A stretch of 64,000 bases of DNA from Rossellomorea sp. y25 (GTDB taxonomy: Bacteria > Bacillota > Bacilli > Bacillales > Bacillaceae_B), in assembly GCF_038049935.1 (NCBI RefSeq), contig NZ_CP145886.1:744001-808000 (forward strand), given 5' to 3'. The translations under genes and the position numbers were made by a program. This document shows positions 51,367 through 60,944 of this stretch, piece by piece (position 1 is the first letter of the stretch; the number at the start of each line of letters is the position of its first letter). Under the pieces are notes generated by a model, which saw only the letters and a program-made list of their open reading frames with translations, was not told the DNA's origin and did not search any database.

Positions 51367-52155
51367 TTGGAATGGTCTTTATTAGTGGAGTATGGTTGGG
51401 TCTTAATGATATTAATAGCTTTGGAAGGAATTCTTGCTGCGGATAATGCTTTGGTCATTGCGACGATGGTCCGGCACCTGCCGGAGGATAAGCGGAAGAA
51501 AGCATTGTTCTACGGCTTGGCGGGAGCGTTTGTGTTCCGGTTCGGTTCCTTGTTCCTGATCTCATATCTTGTTGACATCTGGCAGGTGCAAGCCATCGGT
51601 GCCGTGTACCTGCTTGGGATCGCCATCTACCATTTACTCAAGAAGCATGTGATCAAGAAACAGATTGAAAAAGTGAAAGATAAGGAAGGCACAAAGGGAT
51701 CCGGTTTCTGGTGGACCGTCGTCAAAGTGGAATTGGCGGATATCGCATTCGCGGTGGATGCCATCCTGGCAGCGGTCGCTCTTGCGGTGACGCTTCCCGA
51801 GACCAACCTTCCGGCCATCGGGGGACTTGACGGCGGACATTTCATCGTCATCTTACTCGGGGGAATCATCGGCCTTGTCATCATGCGATTTGCCGCCTCT
51901 GCGTTTGTAAACCTGCTGGAGAAACGTCCAGGACTCGAGTCCGCTGCCTTCGTTGTCGTCGGCTGGGTCGGCGTGAAGCTTGCGGTTTACGCATTAGCCC
52001 ATCCGTCCTTGGGGATCATCTCATATGAGTTTGCCAAGGGATCCGTTTGGAAAGGGATCTTCTGGACGGTACTGATCGGCATTGGAATTGTGGGTTGGGT
52101 CAAGTCGAAGCCGAAAGAGGATTCAAACCAAACTTCCCGGAAAGAAATTTCTTAA
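51367..52155 (+). CDS. TerC-family membrane protein (YkoY-like)
   Basis: A 262-residue TerC/YkoY protein with seven to eight helices. Acidic membrane residues appear in ALEGILAADNALVIATMV and VELADIAFAVDAILAAVAL, the paired E/D motifs of the family. TerC proteins export Mn2+, often to metalate secreted enzymes. TTG 51367 has AGAGGGATGA upstream. Control by the preceding manganese riboswitch supports this function. Confidence 0.9.
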   Translation: MEWSLLVEYGWVLMILIALEGILAADNALVIATMVRHLPEDKRKKALFYGLAGAFVFRFGSLFLISYLVDIWQVQAIGAVYLLGIAIYHLLKKHVIKKQIEKVKDKEGTKGSGFWWTVVKVELADIAFAVDAILAAVALAVTLPETNLPAIGGLDGGHFIVILLGGIIGLVIMRFAASAFVNLLEKRPGLESAAFVVVGWVGVKLAVYALAHPSLGIISYEFAKGSVWKGIFWTVLIGIGIVGWVKSKPKEDSNQTSRKEIS

Positions 52156-52185
52156 GTCGGTAAGGGACTGAATAGGCAAAGATCA

Positions 52186-52215
52186 AGAGCTGAGGGGACT
52201 TGGCTCTTTTTTGAA
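52186..52215 (+). terminator. Terminator after terC-like gene
   Basis: AAGAGC-AG, loop, CT-GCTCTTTTTT. Confidence 0.75.
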
Positions 52216-52630
52216 TGACGATCAGGGCGAGTCCCAATTGAGTAAGTCCACCTAGGTGAAAGCGCTGCCGATTGCTTGGTGATCATATTTTAGAATTTGA
52301 AGTCAGTCCCGCGGTATACTAGTGCGTTATGATGACGGGGGACTGACGCCATTTTTCATGAGGAGGCTTAGGAACCTGAGAGAGGTGGGTAAATGGGGAC
52401 GTTCCCGCCCCTGCCTTCAAATAGAAAGGAATAATCAGAAATCCCCCAATAGGATGACAAAAAAATGATTCATTCTGATTAGGTTTGATCCTCCGTCGAG
52501 TCACTGGAAAGAATGTATTGCTTTCTTTCGCGACAAAATACCTAAATGAAAACCCCCATACTCTCTTCCATTGTTTCCCTTTACAATTTTTATTGTAAAG
52601 ACAGTTGAAATCAGAATGGAGGAATAGTAG
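52216..52630. other. Leader region of the large subtilase gene
   Basis: No gene. A long hairpin GTCAGTCCCG (52302-52311) / CGGGGGACTGAC (52336-52347) lies mid-region. TGAAAGCGCTGCCG near 52257 is a two-mismatch relative of a cre site. TTTACAATTTTTATTGTAAA, a 7-bp inverted repeat near 52581-52600, lies about 30 bp before the start and could be an operator. Confidence 0.3.
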
Positions 52631-55600
52631 TTGAAGAAGATCGATTCTAAGAATCTATTAAAGGGGTTGACGGCTTCTGCCTTGGTTGGATCTTTGGCCG
52701 TGAGTGGACTTCCTTTGGTTTCCCAAGGGACGGATGTGGCGCAGGCAGGATCCGTTGTCACGTCGGATGAGGTGTTGAGTGCGTTGACACCGGAACAAAG
52801 GCGTGTCGTGAAAGAGATCGCGAGTACGTCTTCAGAAGGGGGCATTCAGCTTCCTGCCGGCATGGACCTGTCGAGTGAGGAAGACATCTCCGTCATCGTC
52901 GAATTGAAAGGACATGCTCCTGTGACAGAAGTGTTACTGGAAAAGATGAACGGGAACACGCTTTCTATGGAAGAAGCAAAGTCCAAAGTAGAGAAAGAGC
53001 ATAAGAGTTTCAAAGAAGATCTTGAGAAACTCAAGATTAAAGGGAAGATCACAAGCTCGTTCAAGGAGTCCTATAATGGGGTGACCTTGTCGCTGCCTGC
53101 CTCTCAGGTGAGCAAGCTGGTAGAATCGAAACATGTCAAAAATGTGTGGGAGAACGGGAAAGTAGAGCTGATCGAGCCGGTTGTCAATGAAACGGAGCAA
53201 AGCAGTATCTATCTTGGGAAACACCCCCATGAAATGACGAATGTGGACAAGCTGCATGAAAAAGGATTGACAGGCAAGGGTGTCAAGGTGGCGGTGTTGG
53301 ATTCAGGAATCGATTATAATCACCCCGATCTAAAGGATGCATATAAAGGCGGCTATGATTTCGTGGATGAAGATCATGATCCGATGGAAGCGACCTATGA
53401 GGAGTGGAAGGAATCAGGAATGCCTTTATACAATCCAACCTTATATTACACCTCACATGGTACCCATGTAGCAGGGATACTTGCCGGTCAAGGCGATGGC
53501 AAGACTCCGCTTTCGGTCAAAGGAGTCGCACCGGATGTCGATTTATACGCGTACCGTGTACTGGGACCATACGGCTTCGGTTCGACAGAAGACATCATGC
53601 AGGCCATCGATCAATCGGTGAAAGAGAAGATGGATGTGATCAATCTTTCCCTTGGGAATATCCTGAATGATCCGAGATCTCCTTTATCACAGTCCATTAA
53701 CAACGCAGTTTTATCAGGGGTCACTTCGATCCTCGCTGCAGGGAATGAAGGACCCGGGCTGTACTCTGTGGGATCACCGGCAACGTCAGCTCTTGGCATT
53801 ACCGTAGGCTCGACGGATACAAAGGTGAGCTATGCCAACTTTATGGGGGCTCTTCAATCCGACCAGCTGCAAGGGGAAATCGAAGTGCGCTATTCGACTT
53901 CCGAGCTTGGAGTCAACCCGCGTGATTTGAAAGGAAAGACGCTTGAAATCGTGGATGTCGGTCAAGGGACGGAAGCGGAGTACGAAGGGAAAGATGTGGC
54001 GGGCAAGATCGTCTTAATCAAAACCGGTGGATACAGCCGGTTAAGTGAAGCTTATACGGTGGCGAAGGAAAAAGGCGCGGCTGTTGCCTTCGGATACTCC
54101 AAGAACTCTCCAGGATTCATCTCGGATGCCTACCCGGATGATCCTCATATGCTTCCGGCCTTTACCCTGGAAGGAAGAAAAGCCAATGAGATCGTTCAGG
54201 CCCTTCAAACAGAGGAAGTCACCTTTACATTCAATGAGGTGAAAGAAAGAGAAGTCGCAAGGGATGACTACGTTTCATTCTTCAGCTCGAGCGGACCGGC
54301 AAGACTGACCTATGATATCAAACCGGAAGTCGTTGCACCAGGGGCCGGTATCTTATCCACGGTGCCGAAGTATTATCACCATGTAGAGGATTACACACAG
54401 TCTTACGCCAAGTTTTCGGGTACGTCCATGGCCACCCCACATGTGGCTGGAATCGCTGCCCTTCTCCTTGAAGCGAAGCCGAAGAGCGATCCGGATGACA
54501 TCAAGGGCATGCTGATGAATACAGCCGATGATCTCATTGCCAACTATAGTGTATTTGATTTAGGTGCCGGTAAGGTGGATGCACTGGAAGCCTCAGAGGC
54601 AAGTACAATTATCCAGGTAGAAGACACAACGCCTCAAATAAAGAACGACCACGAAAAGGAAATCGATGAGTTAACGGGTGCTTTAAGCTTCGGGACCAAG
54701 TTTGTCAATGGAGCTGATATCGAGGACTCCCGCGACATCACCATTCAGAATACATCGGACACGGAAAAAGAATATGCCGTTGATGTCACTTTCAATGTAA
54801 ATGCAAGAGGGTCCGTAGACGGGGAGGCCCAGGGTGTCAAGCTTGTCACTCCTGAAACGGTCTCAGTAAAGGCCAATGGAAAAGAGGGGTTCTCTGCGGA
54901 ACTTCTGATCCCTGAAAAGGCAGTAACAGGCATTTATGAAGGGTACGTAACGTTTACCAATCGTAAGAACGAAGAAGAAGTCTATCAGATTCCATTTGCC
55001 GTAAGAAAGGTGAAAGAAGGAGTCGACTATGTTCAAACGACCGATGTCCTCTCGACGGTCAGGGAGAATGGGTACGCCAGAACACCTGCATTGAACGGAA
55101 GCTTCTCCTTGAATTCTCATATGAAGAGTGTAGACATCTTCCTGATGGACGCTGAAACGAATCAGGATATCGGGTTCCTTGGCAGTATGGATGGGCGATT
55201 CATCCCTGAAAATACTCCGGGTTATGTTTATGGATTTTTTGACGGGAGCTATTATCCGTTTACGGATGACGCGGATCACCCGATTGGTTATGAAACCATC
55301 GAAGCAGAACAAGGTGCTTATAAAGCGAAATTTGTGTTTACAGCAGACGATGGGAAAGAAACGATCATCGAAAAGCCATTCGTCCTCGATAACGAAATGC
55401 CGAGTGTAAAGACAGACCTTGAAGAACGAATCATTGAATTGGAGCCGGATGCGACATCATTCGCCATCAAGGGCTCTATCCACGATGAACAAATCGGCCT
55501 GGCCAATGAATTGGGAATCAATGTGAATCAAGGGAAAAATGGTGTATTTTATCGATCGAGTGGCAGTTACTATGATCAACCCGTTGCAGTGGATGATGAA

Positions 55601-56689
55601 GGGAATTTCCAGATTAATGGCTATCTCCCAAGCTACAAGAAAGTCACTTCCTATATCGTAAAAGGGAGAGACCGGGCAGGCGTGAATGCCCAGCAGCATG
55701 AATACTTCTTTGTGAAGAAGGGGACGCCATACCTCGCGACTGTCCCGGCTGAGAAAGAGGTGATGACGGGAGAGAGTATGAACTACTCCGTTTCCGCTCA
55801 TCATCATGATGCTTGGAAGCAAATCTCCTACTCGTATGCTTTCGATCAAAAGGTGGTCGAAATCGATAATGTGCAGGTTGCAGAGGAATTCAAAGACAAG
55901 ATTGCCGTTGAAACAGAAGAAACACCTCAAGGGATGAACGTCACGTTAACATCTACAACAGCTGAAATGATTGAGGCTTCGGCAAACAGCTCTTTACTGA
56001 ACATACAGGCGACATTTAAAAAAGACAGGTTTTATAGTAACCATCTCCCATTAACATCAAGTGCCATCAAGTTGACCAAAGCGGATGACACCACGGTCAC
56101 GCTTGAAGGGATTTCTCCTTCTGTCAAAGTCTGGTCAAGTGTCTCTGAATTGACGGGCGATATGAACGGTGAAGCGGTCTTCTTCCGGGATGCCTTTGGA
56201 AGACTGCAGACAAGTCATATCGACTATCACGCACTTGGGGCTACCATCAAAGCCACGGACAAGGAAGGAAATGAATATGAAGGACAAGTCATCGAGGACG
56301 GAAAGTTCAAGATCGAATTGCCTTCCACCCAAGAACAGATGACCCTTACCTTTGAAGCACCGGCCCATCTGAAAGTCGTGAAAGAATTCCAGATCGGCCG
56401 TGAGAATAAGTATGGAGAAGAACAGACCATCAAATTCTTCCCAGCCATTGCAGGAGACGCCAACCACGACCAAATAGTCGATATCCGAGATGCTGTCTAC
56501 CTTGAAACGCACTGGGGTTCTGCTGAACGTCAGGCAGACTTCAACTTTGACGGGAAGGTCGATAGGGAAGACATGACGTATATCCAGAAAAACTACTTAA
56601 TGGTGAATCCGATGGTAGAAGTGAAGGATAAGGCGAAAGACAAGGATGCTGGTAGAAGTCTTGAGGATATTGTGGAAGCATTAAAGTAA
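52631..56689 (+). CDS. Vpr-type S8 serine protease with dockerin-like C-terminus
   Basis: A 1352-residue secreted subtilase. Layout: signal peptide (1 to about 39), I9 propeptide (about 85-185), S8 catalytic domain with AVLDSGIDYNHPDL (Asp 224), SHGTHVAGILAG (His 276) and FSGTSMATPHVAG (Ser 599). A PA domain is inserted at about 410-540. Fn3-like and beta-sandwich domains follow to about 1270. A type-I dockerin-like pair (GDANHDQIVDIRDAVY, ADFNFDGKVDREDMTY; about 1275-1332) precedes a charged tail. Vpr of B. subtilis is about 800 residues, so this is a long multidomain relative. TTG 52631 follows AATGGAGGAATAG. It probably degrades extracellular protein. Confidence 0.92.
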   Translation: MKKIDSKNLLKGLTASALVGSLAVSGLPLVSQGTDVAQAGSVVTSDEVLSALTPEQRRVVKEIASTSSEGGIQLPAGMDLSSEEDISVIVELKGHAPVTEVLLEKMNGNTLSMEEAKSKVEKEHKSFKEDLEKLKIKGKITSSFKESYNGVTLSLPASQVSKLVESKHVKNVWENGKVELIEPVVNETEQSSIYLGKHPHEMTNVDKLHEKGLTGKGVKVAVLDSGIDYNHPDLKDAYKGGYDFVDEDHDPMEATYEEWKESGMPLYNPTLYYTSHGTHVAGILAGQGDGKTPLSVKGVAPDVDLYAYRVLGPYGFGSTEDIMQAIDQSVKEKMDVINLSLGNILNDPRSPLSQSINNAVLSGVTSILAAGNEGPGLYSVGSPATSALGITVGSTDTKVSYANFMGALQSDQLQGEIEVRYSTSELGVNPRDLKGKTLEIVDVGQGTEAEYEGKDVAGKIVLIKTGGYSRLSEAYTVAKEKGAAVAFGYSKNSPGFISDAYPDDPHMLPAFTLEGRKANEIVQALQTEEVTFTFNEVKEREVARDDYVSFFSSSGPARLTYDIKPEVVAPGAGILSTVPKYYHHVEDYTQSYAKFSGTSMATPHVAGIAALLLEAKPKSDPDDIKGMLMNTADDLIANYSVFDLGAGKVDALEASEASTIIQVEDTTPQIKNDHEKEIDELTGALSFGTKFVNGADIEDSRDITIQNTSDTEKEYAVDVTFNVNARGSVDGEAQGVKLVTPETVSVKANGKEGFSAELLIPEKAVTGIYEGYVTFTNRKNEEEVYQIPFAVRKVKEGVDYVQTTDVLSTVRENGYARTPALNGSFSLNSHMKSVDIFLMDAETNQDIGFLGSMDGRFIPENTPGYVYGFFDGSYYPFTDDADHPIGYETIEAEQGAYKAKFVFTADDGKETIIEKPFVLDNEMPSVKTDLEERIIELEPDATSFAIKGSIHDEQIGLANELGINVNQGKNGVFYRSSGSYYDQPVAVDDEGNFQINGYLPSYKKVTSYIVKGRDRAGVNAQQHEYFFVKKGTPYLATVPAEKEVMTGESMNYSVSAHHHDAWKQISYSYAFDQKVVEIDNVQVAEEFKDKIAVETEETPQGMNVTLTSTTAEMIEASANSSLLNIQATFKKDRFYSNHLPLTSSAIKLTKADDTTVTLEGISPSVKVWSSVSELTGDMNGEAVFFRDAFGRLQTSHIDYHALGATIKATDKEGNEYEGQVIEDGKFKIELPSTQEQMTLTFEAPAHLKVVKEFQIGRENKYGEEQTIKFFPAIAGDANHDQIVDIRDAVYLETHWGSAERQADFNFDGKVDREDMTYIQKNYLMVNPMVEVKDKAKDKDAGRSLEDIVEALK

Positions 56690-56712
56690 TGTAGTTGTAA
56701 AAGAAGTTAGAA

Positions 56713-56792
56713 GGAAGCACGGGGGCGGGCCTCGTGCTTCTTTTTCACCTTGATAGGCAGCATCAGAACCGTCCCCGCGATACCCTTCTCCT
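56713..56792. repeat. Dispersed GGGACGGTT-type repeat pair / terminator
   Basis: GAAGCACGGGGGCGGGCCTC-GTGCTTC with T5 is a terminator for the subtilase. An inverted half-element AGCATCAGAACCGTCCCC follows. Confidence 0.7.
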
Positions 56793-56886
56793 TCTTGAAG
56801 AACTGCAGCAGATTGTGAAATGAAATAGAGGTATTATTTTTCCTCTCCCAATAGTGTGAAAAGGATAAATCTATTATTATGCTAAC

Positions 56887-57264
56887 TTACTTATCATTCT
56901 TAAAGTAATGAACAGGACGAATCTCGATTCGCCATCCAAACTCTTCTCCTATATTTAATTGCGTTGTCGGATGAATAGAGGCCAGCTGAATCGCCTCATC
57001 CATGTCCTCTGCTTCAAAAATGAAAATGCTGCCAATCAGCTCTTTCGATTCTGTAAACGGACCATCTGTTACCATGACCTTCCCGTCCACACGGCGCAAG
57101 TTTTTGATCTCTGACTCCAGACCTGCATCAAGCAGAACCTTACCACTTTCATAAAATTTCTCCGTGTGCGGCTGGCATTCATCCATCACAGCCTCAATCT
57201 CTGCCCTTGGACGTGCATCCATTTTTTCAGAGTTGAAATAGCCCATACATAAAAATATCATCAT
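56887..57264 (-). CDS. YciI/DGPF-domain protein
   Basis: A YCII-related (DGPF) protein of about 125 residues. The signature KVMVTDGPFTESKELIGSIFIFEAEDMDEAIQLASIHP is complete. The fold is dimeric ferredoxin-like and often linked to sigma-factor or dehydration-type enzymes, but its activity is unknown. Three consecutive ATG codons (57267, 57264, 57261) follow TAGGAG; 57264 gives normal spacing. It stands alone between two dispersed repeats. Confidence 0.8.
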   Translation of the reverse strand: MMIFLCMGYFNSEKMDARPRAEIEAVMDECQPHTEKFYESGKVLLDAGLESEIKNLRRVDGKVMVTDGPFTESKELIGSIFIFEAEDMDEAIQLASIHPTTQLNIGEEFGWRIEIRPVHYFKNDK

Positions 57265-57345
57265 CATATCTCCTAGATCACTCAAATTTTTTGTATCTAT
57301 CTAAATAATTTGTAAAATTCTGATAATCTTATCTTGCCATAATTG

Positions 57346-57420
57346 CTCAAGCGGGGACCATTCTCGTACTTCTTTTTTCATCAAGAAGAAGCATCAGAAC
57401 TGTCCCCATGCTTCTTGCTT
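57346..57420. repeat. Dispersed GGGACGGTT-type repeat pair
   Basis: CAAGCGGGGACCATTCTCGTACTTC and AGAAGCATCAGAACTGTCCCC-ATGCTTCT, inverted neighbours upstream of the kinase. Confidence 0.6.
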
Positions 57421-57480
57421 TCGTTTTAACATGGTCAATGAGATAATTTGAGCAACGATAAACTGAAGGAGGAGTTATGA

Positions 57481-59238
57481 ATGAAGAAGGTCATGAATGA
57501 ACCTGAAGATTTGGTCGTGGAGATGTGCAATGGGATGGCCATGGCTCATCCGGAGCTTGAGTTTATGAAAAAGTATAAGGTGATGAAGAAAAAGGATTTG
57601 AATGAAGAGAAGGTAACGTTGATCAGCGGCGGGGGAAGTGGACATGAGCCTGCACATGCGGGGCTGGTGGGAAAAGGGATGCTCGATGCTGCAGTGTGCG
57701 GTGATGTGTTTGCGTCGCCTTCGCAGATCCAGGTATATCAGGCGATTAAAGCAACAGCCGGTAAAAAGGGAGCCTTGCTGGTCATTAAGAATTACAGCGG
57801 GGATATCATGAATTTTAAAAATGCGGCTCACTTGGCTTCAGAGGATGGCATCCCTGTGGAATATGTCAAAGTCGATGATGATATTGCGGTGGAAGACAGC
57901 CTTTATACAGTGGGACGCCGTGGTGTAGCGGGAACTGTGTTGGTACATAAAATTGCCGGAGCGGCTGCTGAAGAGGGCAGGGACTTGATGGAAGTCAAAG
58001 CCGTGGCGGAGAAGGCCGCTGAAAATGTCCGCAGCATTGGCTTCGCACTGACATCCTGTACCGTCCCAGCCAGTGGATCTCCGACTTTCAAATTGGATGA
58101 TGATGAAATCGAATATGGCGTTGGGATTCACGGAGAGCCAGGGACAAGACGGGAAAAAATCGCGTCCGCTGATGAATTGGCACAGCGTATGGTGAACGAC
58201 CTTCTGAAGGATCTGAAAATGGAAGAGGGGGATTCTTCCGAAATCGCGATCCTAGTAAACGGCTTTGGGGGTACACCGTTGCAAGAACTCTACCTTTTCA
58301 ACAATGCCGTTACCCGGATTTTGGCGGATAAAAAGATCGCGATCAACCGTGCCTTTGTCGGTAATTACATGACCAGCATCGATATGGCAGGCGTTTCCCT
58401 GACCGTGATGAAGCTGGACGAAGAGTTGAAAACATTGCTATCCAGTGAAAGTACTGCATCTGCGTTCAGAGTGGACGGACCGGTTCCGGGTGTCGAGTAC
58501 ATCGACCTCGAGGAGGATGATGAAACGAAGCCGGTATCATTCGAGGTGGAAACACCGGAAGAGAACGCTGTAATCAAGAATAATATAGCCTCACTTGAGA
58601 ACATCATATACCTCGTGGATAAAATGAGCGACATCATCATCAAGAACGAAGTACCATTCTGTGAATTGGATTCACATGCCGGGGATGGGGATTTCGGGAT
58701 GAGCGTTTCCAAAGGCTTCAAGCAATTGAAACGGGAGTGGAAAGATATCCTGAGTCAGGATAATCTCACAATCGGCAGCTTTTTAGACGCAAGTTCCATG
58801 GTCATCATGGAATACTGCGGTGGTGCTTCCGGTCCGATATGGGGATCTGCATTCCGGACTGCAGGGAAAGCGGCCCAAGATCGAATGGAGCTGACCGTGG
58901 AAGAATTCGCTGATTTGCTGCAGGCTGCCGTAAAGGGAATCCAGGATACAGGCGAAAGATCCTTCGGCAGAGGGGCAGAGGTCGGCGACAAAACACTCGT
59001 GGATGCACTCGTCCCTTGTGCGGAGTCCTGGTCAGATAGCGCCGCTAACGGTGATGACTTCAAGACCGCTTTTGAAAAAGGAGCAGCGGCTGCTGTAGAA
59101 GGAGCCGAGAAAACCAAGGAAATCGTTGCCCGGATGGGACGTGCCGGTACCGTAGGGGAAAGAAGCCTCGGTCATCCGGATGCCGGTGCATATGCGCTGG
59201 GGGTTATCTTTACGGAGCTTGCGGAGAGTTTGAGGTAA
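57481..59238 (+). CDS. ATP-dependent dihydroxyacetone kinase (DhaK-DhaL fusion)
   Basis: A 585-residue two-domain kinase. The DhaK domain (1 to about 330) has LISGGGSGHEPAHAGLVG and GVGIHGEPGT, with the His (217) that binds dihydroxyacetone covalently. The DhaL domain (about 370-583) has the Mg-ATP-binding LDSHAGDGDFGMSV (Asp 397 onward), SGPIWGSAFRTAGK and GRAGTVGERSLGHPDAGAYAL. The fusion is typical of ATP-using enzymes rather than PTS-dependent DhaKLM. Product: dihydroxyacetone phosphate. GGAGGAG precedes ATG 57481. The last 74 residues are duplicated at 42945-43178. Confidence 0.93.
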   Translation: MKKVMNEPEDLVVEMCNGMAMAHPELEFMKKYKVMKKKDLNEEKVTLISGGGSGHEPAHAGLVGKGMLDAAVCGDVFASPSQIQVYQAIKATAGKKGALLVIKNYSGDIMNFKNAAHLASEDGIPVEYVKVDDDIAVEDSLYTVGRRGVAGTVLVHKIAGAAAEEGRDLMEVKAVAEKAAENVRSIGFALTSCTVPASGSPTFKLDDDEIEYGVGIHGEPGTRREKIASADELAQRMVNDLLKDLKMEEGDSSEIAILVNGFGGTPLQELYLFNNAVTRILADKKIAINRAFVGNYMTSIDMAGVSLTVMKLDEELKTLLSSESTASAFRVDGPVPGVEYIDLEEDDETKPVSFEVETPEENAVIKNNIASLENIIYLVDKMSDIIIKNEVPFCELDSHAGDGDFGMSVSKGFKQLKREWKDILSQDNLTIGSFLDASSMVIMEYCGGASGPIWGSAFRTAGKAAQDRMELTVEEFADLLQAAVKGIQDTGERSFGRGAEVGDKTLVDALVPCAESWSDSAANGDDFKTAFEKGAAAAVEGAEKTKEIVARMGRAGTVGERSLGHPDAGAYALGVIFTELAESLR

Positions 59239-59245
59239 AGATACG

Positions 59246-59355
59246 AGGAGCAAGGGGGCGGTTCTCTTGCTTCTTTTCTGTATAAGATGGAGGCACGTGG
59301 CCGGTTCTCATGCTTTATTTACTTTGGTAAGAGCATCGAACCGTCCCTATGCTTA
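59246..59355. repeat. Cluster of dispersed GGGACGGTT-type repeats
   Basis: Three half-elements follow the kinase stop: AGCAAGGGGGCGGTTCTC-TTGCTTC, GCACGTGGCCGGTTCTCATGC and AGCATCGAACCGTCCCTATGC. The first can fold as the kinase terminator. Confidence 0.65.
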
Positions 59356-59360
59356 CAATA

Positions 59361-59402
59361 AAAAGGCTCGCCCAAAAAGTCGCAACCGGACTTTTGAGCG
59401 AG
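59361..59402 (-). terminator. Terminator after fasciclin gene
   Basis: GCTCGC-CAAAAAGTC / GACTTTTG-GCGAGC with a T run on the minus strand. Confidence 0.8.
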
Positions 59403-59420
59403 CTTCATTTTTCCCAGAAC

Positions 59421-59924
59421 TTATTCTGGAAGTAACACTTCGTCGATCACGTGGATGACACCGTTGGAAGCCTGGATATCTGCTTTCACCACATTGGCGT
59501 TGTTGATGCGAACGGGATCCAGTGAGATATCCACTGTTTTCTTGGCTAGTGTTTCCGCCTTAGTACCGTCTTTAAGATCTGTAGACATCACTTTACCAGA
59601 TAGCACATGGTACAGGAGAATGTCCTTCAAATCTTCTCTCGCCAATAATTCTTCTGCCGTAATGCCTAATTTCTTCAGCAGCTTTTCAAACGCAGCATCA
59701 GTCGGTGCGAATACCGTATACGGTCCCTCGCCTTTCAATGTCTCCACCAGGCCGGCTTTTTCTAAAGCGGCTGCAAGCGTTTTGAACTGGCCTGCTTCTA
59801 CAGCGGTGTCAACGATATCCTTACTTGCCGGAGCTCCGCCTTCAGTAGCCGATACGCCATTTGAAAGGGTCAGGAAAACCATGAATACTGCCATAATCAA
59901 AGCAAATGTTTTATTTTTCATCAT
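59421..59924 (-). CDS. Secreted fasciclin (FAS1) domain protein
   Basis: A 167-residue single FAS1-domain protein with a Sec signal peptide (KNKTFALIMAVFMVFLTLSNGVSA). H1-like FKTLAAALEKAGLVETLKGEGPYTVFAPTDAAFEKL and H2-like NGVIHVIDEVLLP boxes are present. FAS1 domains mediate cell-surface adhesion. Small bacterial ones are often secreted. AGGAGG lies upstream of two tandem ATGs (59924, 59921). Upstream GTAAACATGTGTTTAC (about 59946) is a near-perfect palindrome. Confidence 0.92.
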   Translation of the reverse strand: MMKNKTFALIMAVFMVFLTLSNGVSATEGGAPASKDIVDTAVEAGQFKTLAAALEKAGLVETLKGEGPYTVFAPTDAAFEKLLKKLGITAEELLAREDLKDILLYHVLSGKVMSTDLKDGTKAETLAKKTVDISLDPVRINNANVVKADIQASNGVIHVIDEVLLPE

Positions 59925-60237
59925 TCTACCTCCTGCTATTTTTATGTAAACATGTGTTTACTCAGAAGGTAGTATGTGTTTGTTTAGCAGGATTATCCAT
60001 TTTGTTTATATATTTGGACAAATTTGTCCCTGACCCGGGAGCGTGGGCAATCTCGCGCTTCAATTTTTTTATGAGGTAGTTTCAGATATATCCCGATGTT
60101 TTCCAGACATTTCAGCTTAGTAAGATCAAGAACGGGGAAGCGGTGCAGATGGCTGAGTTATACGAATGCGAAATTTTGGAACCAACGCCCCTCTCAAACG
60201 TAAATAAACTAAAGACTCAAAAGTGGGAGGCAAAATC
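59925..60237. other. Intergenic region between fasciclin and YxjI-like genes
   Basis: No gene seen. Two short palindromes occur: GTAAACA/TGTTTAC (about 59946-59961) and GGACAAATTTGTCC (60016-60029). Either could be an operator in the divergent promoter region. Confidence 0.35.
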
Positions 60238-60729
60238 ATGAGGCAACTTTATATAAAGCAAAAAGTATTTAGTCTTAGCGGGAAGTTCACGGTAAAGGAT
60301 CAAGAGGAGAAGGACCGATATTATGTGGAGGGAAGCTTTATGAAGGTTCCGAAGACTTTCTCTATTATGAATGCAAGCAAGGATGAAGTGGCCCTTATTA
60401 CGAAGAAGACGTTCAGCTTTTTACCGAAGTTTTTTGTTGAGGTGAATGGTCAAGAGGCATTGACGATCAAGAAGGAGTTATCCTTTCTGAAAGCACGCTA
60501 TACGATTGATGCGGCAGGCATTGAAGTGCAGGGGAATTGGTGGGATATGGATTTTCAAGTGTTACAGCATGGCAAAATCGTAGGCGAAGTGGGCAAGGAG
60601 TGGTTCACTTGGGGCGACAGTTACAGGGTGAAAGTAATAAATGAAGAGATGGAAACGCTGATGATTGCTCTTGTTATTGCCATTGATTGTGTGAAGGCGG
60701 ATGAAGCGGCTGCTTCTTCGGTTAACTGA
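60238..60729 (+). CDS. LURP-one-related protein (YxjI-like)
   Basis: A 163-residue protein of the LURP-one/Tubby-like beta-barrel family (YxjI in B. subtilis): LYIKQKVFSLSGKFTVKDQEEKDRYYVEGSF, ITKKTFSFLPKFFVEVNGQEAL and VGEVGKEWFTWGDSYRVKV, ending in the central hydrophobic helix LMIALVIAIDCVKAD. Function unknown; perhaps lipid- or membrane-associated. ATG 60238 has GTGGGAGG upstream. Confidence 0.88.
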   Translation: MRQLYIKQKVFSLSGKFTVKDQEEKDRYYVEGSFMKVPKTFSIMNASKDEVALITKKTFSFLPKFFVEVNGQEALTIKKELSFLKARYTIDAAGIEVQGNWWDMDFQVLQHGKIVGEVGKEWFTWGDSYRVKVINEEMETLMIALVIAIDCVKADEAAASSVN

Positions 60730-60742
60730 GAGTGTAGTATGG

Positions 60743-60774
60743 AAAAGCACGGGGACGGTTCCCGTGCTTTTTTA
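60743..60774 (+). terminator. Terminator after YxjI-like gene (dispersed repeat type)
   Basis: AAAAGCACGGGGACGG, then TTCCCGTGCTTTTTT: the cleanest copy of the dispersed hairpin family acting as a terminator. Confidence 0.85.
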
Positions 60775-60944
60775 AGTGGTAGATCAATATGTAAATCCGC
60801 CTCTGGTCCATGGGGATAGGTAACGTTGCTTTCTCTGACTAGACTGACCGGGGTACCTGTCCCTTTGGTTGATCAAGGGATATAGCAATATCATATTTAT
60901 TTATTTTAATTATTTTAATATACTTAATTTAGTGAACTTTCAGT

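Noticed and set aside
52256..52270. cre site upstream of the subtilase
   Set aside because: Two mismatches at conserved positions and about 360 bp from the start; too weak.
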